This document shows, one piece after another, positions 1-64,000 of a stretch of DNA of 64,000 bases. The notes beneath the pieces are model-generated. The model had not been told where the DNA came from. It worked only from the letters and a program-made list of their open reading frames with translations, and ran no database searches. This DNA is from Leptoclinus maculatus (taxonomy: Eukaryota > Chordata > Actinopteri > Perciformes > Stichaeidae), in assembly GCA_032191485.1 (NCBI GenBank), contig JAVDOI010000020.1, forward strand, positions 226,501-290,500, given 5' to 3'. How positions within the stretch are numbered: the first letter of the stretch is position 1; every line of letters begins with the position of its first letter. Position numbers and translations under genes: made by a program.

Positions 1-5
1 AGAGT

Positions 6-110
6 GTAGTTAGCCTAGCTTAGCATTAAGACTGGTATCACTCTGTCCAAAGTTCATAAACACACCTTACACCTCCGAAACTCTTCAATTAACGTGTAAC
101 GTCATTAGAG
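6..110 (+). mobile_element. truncated copy of fold-back MITE (same family as 50271-50649)
   Basis: It begins TTAGCCTAGCTTAGCAT(T)AAGACTGG and continues with CTCTGTCCAAAGTTCA, as in the complete copy at 50271-50649. Similarity fades near 110. Only one terminus is present. Confidence 0.55.
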
Positions 111-859
111 GACTACGATGGCCAGAATATGCAAATACAGACAGCACAGCTGCTTCAGTGCGTTTGTATTGGGACGGTAAACCTCCCAGCCAGGATAAAC
201 GTTTCACAAAAAACTATTTGTAGCCACTTTCTAGAATTGTCCAAATTGTTAATCATCTTCAGAGAAGCCTGTTTCATTCATGAGCCCCAAAGCATGGTGG
301 ACATCTTACCTTTGAGTCGTCTGTACTTCGTTTGTGAGGATCCCGTTGCTGTTAAAGGGAGGACAACAAAGGTTTACAGTTTAGTTTTTAGATAAGCCAA
401 ATACTCATTACATTATGAATATCAAAACAGTGGAACAAGTCCTAGTAAAGAAACCTTGTAATGTTCTCAGATCTTTATGTGGTGAGACACGAGAGAGAAT
501 GTGAGTTTCGATATGGTCAATGTCAGCACTAAAGTCCTTTTTGAGGCTGAGAAGGGGGTGCAGGCCAAAGTAAATAAAGAGCACTTAGCTCCAGTCATAA
601 AACCTCCAGACTACAGGGGTCCTCTGGCAGGGGACCAACAGACTGCCTGAAGCCAACGCTGAGGAAGCAACTAGGGATGTCCTGAGCCCATCCGAAGGAT
701 CATACCAGGGCAGATTTCAATGGATAGGTATTAGCTAAATGAAAGTCTGATGGATCATTTCTGGACTGCACTCTGCTTTGTTTTATCCACCTCAGCCTGC
801 GAGGGTTGCACCACTGCTCTCCGTTACCACACGGAGAGCTTCTCCCTCCATATGCAAGT

Positions 860-1440
860 GAAAATCTCTCTTTCATTCTTAAACACTTGAATGTGCTGAT
901 TTCCCTCTTTTCTGCATATCTCCACCAGAACAACCTTCTTGACCACCTGTCTGGTTTCAAAGTGGGCCATTCCACTGAGACGGGCCTCCTCGCCGTCACA
1001 GAGGAACTCCCCACTGCAAGAGCAGTCTCCTCCTCCTCCTCCGTCATCCTGCTACACTCTTCAGCAGCGCTTTGACATGATGAACCAGATCCTCCTCTCC
1101 GCCCTCCAACAACTGGGAGTCTCAGACTACCTCAAGGACAGCACTTAGAATCTGTGCTTGAACAAGCGGGGTCCCTCGGGGTGACGTTCTGGGTCCCCTG
1201 CTCTGTCATTCGCTCACATGGCTTTTTCTACTATAGTTGTGCTGATAATACTTTTCCCCGGTCTGAAAGACAGTTGACAGCACAAATCTTCGACCGACCG
1301 ACTTGCCAACTGTGCTGCGCATGGCCCAGGGCAGTCGTACATCAATGACATTGTCAAACCAGCCTGTCCAACACGCTCTGCTACTGGCCCATTACCACTG
1401 AGCCCCGGCTCCTACTCAACAACATCTAAACTGTTAGCTG
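860..1440 (+). pseudogene. L2/Rex-like LINE reverse transcriptase relic
   Basis: Conceptual translation of the plus strand gives N-N-L-L-D-H-L-S-G-F then G-H-S-T-E-T-G-L-L. A run resembling S-S-V-I-L-L-x-x-S-A-A and N-Q-I-L-L-S-A-L-Q-Q-L-G-V follows. Further on come remnants of the G-V-P-x-G-S-V-L-G-P block and, near 1230, C-A-D-N in the place of the catalytic YADD. These are successive landmarks of the CR1/L2 clade reverse transcriptase. Frame changes and stops (for example TAG at 1146) show it is dead. It sits antisense to mllt3 within intron 4. Confidence 0.7.
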
Positions 1441-2694
1441 TCCTGATGTCAATGGGGAGTTTGTTCCACCATTGTGTTCACACTGCACATTGTCCCATAA
1501 CAGAACCCGTTCTCTATCTCTCGTTTTTCTAATTTATTTACAGCTGTTATTTAAAGGTGTTTGATACATATTTAGTCAACATTTAGCATTTGATTGGACT
1601 TGGTATTGGCAACACCGATATTAAAAGGTCAGGGAGGCCAAAACAATCCTTATCAGGATATTCCTGGACGCAACTAATGCTAAACCCACAACCATAGAGA
1701 GCTTTAGTGATCAGCTGATCTAAGTGAGGCTACATTTGTAGTCATTTATTCTGCATTGTCTAAGTTTCCTAAAACAATACTAAAGCAAAAGAATCACTGC
1801 TATCTGTGTGATTTAACAATCTGCATATTGCAGAACAGTTCTAAAATCAAATGATAATGAAATACACAAAAGACTAAACGATAAAGCCTCCTCAGAGCAG
1901 GAGAACCGATAAGAGGGGTGGTTAGGTTACACCTCATGTACTGTAACAGAATGACATTTGGCACACACAGTCACACTTCTGTTGTGAACAGCTGTGGTGC
2001 TGAGCTCGAGGTAAACAAAGAGCAGCTCTCTCAGGTCTGGAACAGTACTCCTTACACAGAAAAACATGACCGTGCCATTCGTGTACCGGCTTTACGGCCT
2101 CCTTATTAGTCCCCTGGAATATTTGGAATCTAAAAGCATGCAAACGCATTCACAAAATAAAATCTTAGAAGCAGTGAAGAAGGAAGGGCAGAGGTCAAAG
2201 GCCACGTGTGCCATGTGTAATCTGTTAGACAGTGACAGCATTGATAGCCATAAAGGTGAACACTGGTGTATCACCTGTGGTTAGGTCATTTCAAAGCTGG
2301 GCTTGTAAGTGTACAGCCTGTCATGCTGCTGCTCCTGCAGTGTAATATGACGCAGCTAACAAAACAAAGTGTAGTGATTCCACTGAAGCACGTCTTTAGA
2401 CTGGGGTTAGTTTGAGTTCTTTTCATAGGATATGTTGACAGTAAAAATATGACCAGCCTTATTGATGTTCATAATGAATCAGTCAAACACAGCAGATCTA
2501 CTGTGGCTGAAGTAAGGCAGGTCGAGTGGATCTGTACTCATGTGTGACACTGAACGAGCTGTGCACGAGTGTTTCATAACATAGAACTGAAACAAAAGAG
2601 ATGAAAGTGTTTCCTCCTGGGTGGGCTGCAGTACAAGTTGCAGTATTGCATTAAGAAGTGTCACTCAAGTCCCGCCCCCCCCTCGGACTCCTAC

Positions 2695-25510
<22,816 letters not shown>

Positions 25511-25689
25511 CCTTGAGGCCCCGCGTCACTGTTACTTCATGGAGAATTGGTTTTAAATGAGAGTAGAGGTGCATTCAGTGTGCCTGTGACGGCGGACATG
25601 GTCTCTCCTGGACTGAAGTCACACTCAAGACTTTCAAAGCCTCGCCGGCTGTCAAATACCACGCAGTACCCTGGAGAAGTTCCGCTGCA

Positions 25690-25790
25690 GACTTTCAAAA
25701 TAAAACCCATCGCAGTGCGGCCAATCTCAGTGCACCCCCCCCATTTGCCATTTTGCGTTGACGTGACACGATATTTGCATTTTATTTACT
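25690..25790 (-). promoter_or_regulatory. mllt3: candidate mllt3 proximal promoter
   Basis: On the minus strand, about 200-280 bp upstream of the mllt3 ATG, there are an inverted CCAAT word (ATTGGCC), an AAAATGGC word matching the YY1 core, and ACGTCA, a CRE half-site. This clustering in a local CpG-richer block suggests a proximal promoter. Inference from motifs only. Confidence 0.3.
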
Positions 25791-26489
25791 CAAGACCATG
25801 GACAGGGCTTTAGAAATACTGCGGTCATGAGTAGCCAGCATGCATGTCTGTGCTTTTCAATATTGAATCTCCATCATTGTTGAATAAAGACCTCCACCTG
25901 TTACAATATATCAAAAGGCCCCGGCCTGGAGAAACTAAATGGGTTTTCTGGCCTCGCTATTACAGTTAATTTATGTTAAATGACATAGAGAGCAAAATAA
26001 GGACATTGCATCCTTTTTTAGAACAACTATAATATAATAGCTGCTTTTTATGTGGTGCTCATGCAAGTCAATTAATCAGCCACTTTACAACAGTGGTTCA
26101 TCTTTTAGCATCATCTCCCAATCAAAACGTGTACAAGACTTGTTGTTGATTTGCCATGTGTATCTGCAGCAGTTAGTAATGACTTTTTAAATAAAAGTTC
26201 CTTTTGTTTTCACATGTATATGATATGCTGGGCCCCTGGTTGCTCGTCCAGGTGGTAGAACCCAGAACCAGCCATGGTTAAGAGGATAAATGGATGAATG
26301 GATAAATGGATTATTTGCAGTTATAGTCTTTATTGCTACCGGCAATACAATAAAGCACAGGTTCATTAGGCTACCTGACTATTTACTCAATGGCATAATA
26401 TTCTTTGCTTCTTGTCTATTATTTTGCATCCTTTTATTTTGAACATAAAATTCTCTCGTTTCCGTTACTTCTTTTCCACAATTCGGCAA

Positions 26490-26640
26490 ACCTAACGATC
26501 CTGAGGGTTAAAGCGCACGCGCAGCTTGGCGTACCCACTGGGGCTGGTCTGCAGACAGAGCACGAGACGGAAAGAGCCAATAAAAGAACAGCAGATGCAC
26601 GGGCCTCCAATCGTTGGGGTGCATCCATCCTGCAATTATG
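26490..26640. promoter_or_regulatory. candidate bidirectional/CpG promoter block with NRF1 site
   Basis: GCGCACGCGC at 26513-26522 matches the NRF1 palindrome GCGCAYGCGC, and GCCAATAA at 26576-26583 contains CCAAT. Both sit in the most CpG-rich part of the intergenic space. NRF1 sites usually lie within about 100 bp of a housekeeping start site, so this could serve focad, mllt3 or both. A possible focad untranslated exon ends near 27326 (gag|gtaaag); this is speculative. Confidence 0.3.
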
Positions 26641-28667
26641 TTGCCTTCAAATCCCAAGAGAAAACTGGCGAAAGAGGCATTTTTTAACAGTTTATACGAT
26701 ATGTTCAAACCCTTTTAAAGCAGCCAAACAACATTAACAAAGGTTAATGTACGATTGATGTGATTAAACATGTTATTGTGACAACAATACATCTGACTTT
26801 CAATAAACAAAATGAGACACAATTTACAAGCTATTTTGATGAATATACTGACATTTAAATGTAACTATCACACCTTGCTACTTTGATTGTATTGTAATGA
26901 TTACAATTCTAGCCCACTCAGGTCACCCTTGAAAATCCAATAATTAGGACTAAAATAATTAGATAAATAAATAAATAAAATAAACAAATAATGGATGTAA
27001 TAATAATTAAATTTGAATATGGACAGCCCTCATGTCTCACTCTGTATGAGCGTTACAGTCCATAAATATAATGGAATTATTATCACAGCTGTTAACACTG
27101 ATTACAAACTCATGTATGTACATATTTATATAAACGTGCTATTCACAGCTTCCATGTTAAGTTTACACTAAAGTCTTGATTGTTACTCTGAGGTTATTAC
27201 AACATGATTTGCAGCGAAAGTTTATGTGTGTGCGTGGGACTCTCGGGCTCCATCAATTTTGGTCCTCGGTACACGCCGTAGTTCCATGCGGGTTTGCAGC
27301 GGTCTGCAGGATGTTGCATGAATGAGGTAAAGTTATGGCAGCAACATGTACAACTTTTAACCGAGAGACTAATATGATACTCAGTCTACTGCCGGAGGGA
27401 ATACAGTCCACTTTATTTTACGAATGCTCGGCTAACTGAATATCTTCAGCAGTTGTGTTTATGACTCAATTGTAGCTAATATTAGCCGGTTCAGCTAGCT
27501 ATAACTTACTTTGCTAGTCGGTGTGTTGTTATTTTGTTTCATTATAATGACATTGTAGCTTTTTGCCTAACAAAGGTTTGTTCTAAAGTTCTCCTACGTG
27601 ACTATGCGACACGTATCCAGCATCAGGACCACGGTACAGAGAAGCCCATGGAACAACCTGTCTTCTTTATTTTCACTCACTTATTAGCAAAAGATGGTAA
27701 AGCACGACACACTACTGAAAGCGTCTCGTGGCAAAGCAGAACGCGTCCTTTAATTCGGCTCAAATAGGATCTAGCAAACGACAAGGGAACAAAACAAACA
27801 AAAGAAAATCTAACGTGCTGCTGTCACCAGAATCACACACGTGACGCTAACACCTGCTGGATGGTATTAAAGGAATAGTTCACCCCAACATGTCTGTAAA
27901 GTTAACAAACAGCCCAGTCAAAGGATCGGTTGATCCTGATGCCTAACAAACAGGACTGTATGGTTTTAACTTACCAGACAACATGCAAAGAAGACCTTGA
28001 GAGGGTCTGTAAGAACAGGTCTGCTTAAGAATGACCACAGTGAATTACAAATGAAGCGTCTTCTTTTTTTGAGAGCAGCTGTCAATCAAAGCTGTCAATC
28101 ATGACAGCCAGTCACCAGGTTCATGTTCAGATGGAGACACCTCTGGGATCGGTCTTGTGGTCTTGTGGTCTTGATACACAGTCTGGGATCAGGTCACCTG
28201 CTCATGAAGACATTGCTCCACGGCACTACTAGTGGCTTTAATGTGTCAGCTTACAACAACATATTTCAATAGTTTAAATTTAGCTTGTTGTGCTTGTGTG
28301 ATTAGCACAAATCATTTTAGAAATTGAACTGCAACTTAATTTCCCAGAAGCAGTGTTCCCGTCACTGACTGACCAGTAACCTGATTAACTGGTTGAATTA
28401 GAGACGGACTTACAGTCAGAAAGCTGAAACACAGTTTTGTAGTTTTTGTATTTATTAGCAGTTTCTAATAATAACTTTGGTGCTATCTTTGTTTTTGTGA
28501 TAATATTTTGTAACTGAGTGGAGATTTTGTTTCTGTTTAATGTAACATTTTTGTGTACTTATGTTTGGAACTTTCAATGTTTGAGAGGCTGCCTTCATCC
28601 ACTCCTTAGTCTGGTTCTCATTCAATCATTTACAAAGATTCAGACATCTCGTAATGCATATTGGTTG

Positions 28668-28668
<1 letters not shown>

Positions 28669-28713
<45 letters not shown>
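28669..28713 (+). repeat. (TA)n microsatellite
   Basis: A simple dinucleotide run of about 22 units. Confidence 0.93.
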
Positions 28714-28717
<4 letters not shown>

Positions 28718-30652
28718 TAAAAAGCTTGTTTTGACAGTAAACAATCCAAATCCCTCAAACAATTAATTTACTTAAAAATGAAAAAGCAGCATATTTTCAC
28801 ATTCCATTTTGAGAAGCTGAACCTAATCAGACATATCTAATAAAGTCATGATTCATTATTCAAAACTAGCTCTAACCCGATCCCTTTTATTCAAACCTGT
28901 TGTATAAGTTATAGAATACGATCGACGGTGTTGCCATTGTATGATGTCAGGCCTTCCAACATGGCCGTGAAAGGGTGTGTGTTGTGCCTCCTAAAGCCCA
29001 TCAAAAGTCCCACGTGCCTGTCGGCATGTGTGCTTTAAAGCCTCCGTGGTGTCATTTCTAAAGCACTGTTGGCTCAACACTGTGCATGCATTGTCCTCCC
29101 TTTTATTGCTAATGCAGACTTAGCAGTACGGGCCGGCCCATATTGTTGTTCTCTAAGGTACATATGCTGTAGAAAGCACTGGAACAGTTCTATGTACACA
29201 CTGGTTTTTAGGTTTAGCAGACCATCGACTGTCTTTAAATTAGAGAAGAAGCCAGCTTCTTCAAAATTACAGCTGTCACCTAAACCTAAAAGTGATGAGT
29301 CGTTGTATTTAGTTTCACTGAAAAGTAAACTTCTCCCACACACTCCTGTCCAACTCATGTTAAAGAGTATTTAGCTGAAGTATGCTAGAAATACATGTAG
29401 ATGTTCCATTATTAGCAGCATCGTTGTCTCAAACATCAATAAACACTCTCTTAACGGTCAGTATCGTTGTACAGCAGTACTCACCTGTTTATGTGGCCAT
29501 GAGCTGAATGAGAGTGAGCAGCAGCAGGGTGGTGGACAGTACAGCAAAGCAGGCTTATCACTTAGATAACAGCAGCAGGAGGGGAGGGGGGGGGGGGGGG
29601 GGGGGGGGGGTTGTAGAGGTCCGGCTACATGAGGCTCGAGTTCCCTGTTTATAGTCATGTTAAACCAATAAATCGCTTTACAGATGTTGATTTATGGAAG
29701 AAAGGTTTGTGGAAAAGGAGCTCAGATGTTCCCCGTTAGGACGTAAGAGCTTTAATGTATCTCTCACATGAAGTTATATGTACTTCATTGTTTTTAGATA
29801 TTAGTTGCCACCCCCCCCCCCCAGATATTTCAAATATATCCTTTAAAAACCCTTATGGTGTGTGAAAAGACAACATATTAAAGGCCTTCAAAAATGTTTC
29901 TGATCATTCTACATCCAACACAAGATTTGTCTCAGACACCAGAATTATACCTAAAGAAATATATATGTGTTCATTTAACATAAGAGGACAACGTTCTCAA
30001 GCGTTAAACGTTGTCTAAAGACAGGCGTTCCAAAGAAACTATCAGTTAACTAGTTGAACTAGTTCTCAGAACGAGTCGTCTTTCTGGAATCAGTTTGAGT
30101 TTTAACTTAAAGAAGGAAAATCTCTGATGAACCAGATTACAATCTGACCCTTCAGAGCCAATACTAGCTGCTCTCTGAAGTATTGAGCAGTAACCGTGGA
30201 CCTGCTGTGTGCTGGAGAGCAGCTGTGGTCAGCACCTGTACGGCGTCTCGTCAGACGTAAGGACACAGCCTGAGAGGGGCCACCTGTGAGTTTGTGAGCG
30301 GAGTGGTAAACTGAGGATTTATCAATAATTTCATGCAAAATGATGTGGTGGCTGCAGGCCAATAATTGAATAACACACGGCCCAGATGGGCTTTTCAAAG
30401 TGTCGGTGCCTGAATAGCTCCAAGCAGTGCTTCACCCTGGGATCGTCGTCCTGATGGTATGAAGCTCATAGCATCAGGTGGCTCATAGCATCACTTAACT
30501 TCCGTTTCAAGGGCCGACTTCAGCACCACGGGAATGTGATATCCTGAGTTCAATAGAAGGGGCGCACCAAGTAACACTGGTAACTCTAATGACGTTTAGT
30601 GAACTTATCCTAACGGAGTCTCCTTCTGCTCTCTAAGGCTTAACCAGCAGAC

Positions 30653-62987
<32,335 letters not shown>

Positions 62988-63520
62988 GTAAGTTCCTCTT
63001 GAGTATTGAGCGAAATGTGTCCACAGCATCCAACTTTCAGAAAGTGTCAATTAGCGAATGTTGGCATCGGCCCAGCTCAGACGAGGTTTCCTGGTGCAGG
63101 ATGTAGAGTCGTACACGGGAGATAAACCACAGGATGGGGGATGGAAGAGTCCACGTCTTAACACTGTTCAGCAGGGTTTGTCTCACGCACTCCGTTATTG
63201 GCGGATATTAGCTCATCCCAGATATATTAGCTTCTGCAAATATGTTGGATTAAAGGTAACAAACGTGTCAGTACAGAAAGATACAAGATATAAAATAAGA
63301 AATGTTTGAGGTCATAAAACAGTAGCTCCATTACACAGGTGTCCTCCAGAGAGCACTGACATGTTGATATATATATATAGATATATAATGTACTGCACAG
63401 CACATATTTTGACCACAAGTCAAGTTGCAAAATGTAGCATCTTAAGTGACAGATGTGGGCTTCTTGTACTTTATCTCGATCCAAAAAGTGTTAATAAATA
63501 AATAAATAGATCTAGATATA

Positions 63521-64000
63521 CACGTGCATCTCAATGAATTAGAATATCATCGAAAAGTAAATTTATTTCAGTAATTCAATTCAAAAAGTGAATATTATAT
63601 AGATTCATTACACACAGGGTGATATATTTCAAGCGTTTATTTCTTTTAATTTTGATGATTATGCTTACAGCTAATGAAAACCCAAAACTCAGTATCTCAG
63701 AACACTAGAATATTACATAAGACCAATTAAAAAAAGGATTTTTAATACAGAAATGTTGGCCTACTGAAAAGTATGTACAGTATACACTCAATACTTGGTC
63801 GGGCTCCTTTTGCATGAATTAATGTGGCGTGGCATGGAGGCGATCAGCCTGTGGCACTGCTGAGGTGTTATGGAAGCCCAGGTTGCTTTGATAGAGGCCT
63901 TCAGCTCGTCTGCATTGTTGAGTCTGATGTCTCTCATCTTCCTCTTGTCAATTCCCCATAGACTCTCTCTGGGGTTTAGGTCCATAGACTCTCTCTGGGG
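63521..64000 (-). mobile_element. second Tc1-like transposon family, 3' part, cut by window edge
   Basis: The terminus CACGTGCATCTCAATGAATT follows TA at 63519-63520 and is unrelated to the Tc1 terminus at 14973. The opposite end is outside the window. Confidence 0.75.
63788..64000 (-). pseudogene. Tc1 transposase C-terminus (partial, minus strand)
   Basis: It encodes D-L-N-P-R-E-S-L-W-G-I, where the Glu is the third catalytic residue of the DD34E triad, then K-R-K-M-R-D-I-R and W-A-S-I-T-P-Q-Q-C-H-R-L-I-A-S-M-P, and a stop at 63788-63790. A 26-bp unit is repeated in tandem at 63957-64000 inside the catalytic-Glu region, which probably breaks the frame. The N-terminal part is beyond the window. 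Confidence 0.7.

Larger units (their letters stand above)
1..2694 (-). other. mllt3: mllt3 intron 4, partial
   Basis: No coding exon was seen on either strand. The stretch holds a truncated copy of a fold-back element at its start (about 6-110), an L2-like reverse transcriptase relic (about 860-1440), and otherwise unremarkable AT-rich sequence. Confidence 0.6.
25511..30652. other. intergenic/upstream region shared by divergent mllt3 and focad
   Basis: This is the space between the two start codons. It must hold both 5' untranslated regions and the promoters, but no transcription start can be proven from sequence. It contains CpG-richer blocks near 25700-25760 and 26500-26640, a (TA)n run at 28669-28713, a G25 run at 29586-29610 and AT-rich filler at 26700-27200 and 28200-28900. 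Confidence 0.6.
62988..64000 (+). other. focad: focad intron 36, partial
   Basis: Unremarkable to about 63350, then short TA and (AAAT)n-like runs (63364-63385, 63491-63507) and the start of a Tc1-like element. Confidence 0.6.

Noticed and set aside
29069..29374. 94-101 codon frames on both strands between the genes
   Set aside because: No homology recognised and both strands are open over the same stretch, which suggests chance.

Overview
The window is nuclear DNA from a bony fish. Both genes are typical split vertebrate genes with GT-AG introns, and the intergenic and intronic DNA carries teleost-type repeats: Tc1 transposons with long IR/DR termini, hAT-type non-autonomous elements, L2/Rex-like LINE fragments, very long (TG)n/(TA)n tracts and large minisatellites. 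A percomorph-like teleost is my inference; no species marker was seen.

Two protein-coding genes are arranged head to head. On the minus strand, mllt3 (AF9) shows its first four coding exons: 25499-25510, 24541-24721, 3006-3088 and 2695-2838. Together they encode residues 1-140, which is essentially the whole YEATS acyl-lysine reader domain. The rest of the gene (Ser-rich linker and C-terminal AHD) lies beyond base 1. On the plus strand, focad (focadhesin) starts at ATG 30653 and runs off the right end. I traced 36 consecutive coding exons up to 62987. All have GT-AG junctions and compatible phases, and together they give 4398 nt = 1466 codons with no stop or frameshift, roughly four fifths of the ~1800-residue vertebrate protein. 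The same divergent mllt3/focad order is known in human 9p21.3.

Layout. 1-2694: mllt3 intron 4, with an L2-like reverse transcriptase relic. 2695-3088: mllt3 exons 4 and 3. 3089-24540: the 21.5-kb mllt3 intron 2, carrying a 1.85-kb purine-rich minisatellite, an IR/DR Tc1 element broken by a 7-bp duplication, a 318-bp (TG)n(TA)n tract, a hAT-like MITE, a GACGTTAC minisatellite and a CpG-rich island with an RFX X-box. 24541-25510: mllt3 exons 2 and 1. 25511-30652: shared upstream region with NRF1, CCAAT and YY1-like motifs. 30653-62987: focad. Its 8.2-kb intron 4 holds a 4.2-kb array of 55-bp units, and intron 10 holds a hairpin-forming 42-bp array inside a transposon-like repeat. Intron 16 ends in about 286 bp of (GT)n directly against the splice acceptor. 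Intron 19 has a hAT element with perfect 8-bp target duplications and a consensus oestrogen response element. 63521-64000: a second Tc1 family, minus strand, cut by the window edge.

The two proteins are not known to act together. AF9 reads acylated histone H3 and recruits elongation and DOT1L complexes. Focadhesin is a large helical-repeat protein linked to focal adhesions and to stability of the SKI RNA-decay complex. The most interesting signals are non-coding: TG repeats that replace the polypyrimidine tract at two focad acceptors, higher-order structure in two minisatellites, and repeat-borne nuclear-receptor sites.
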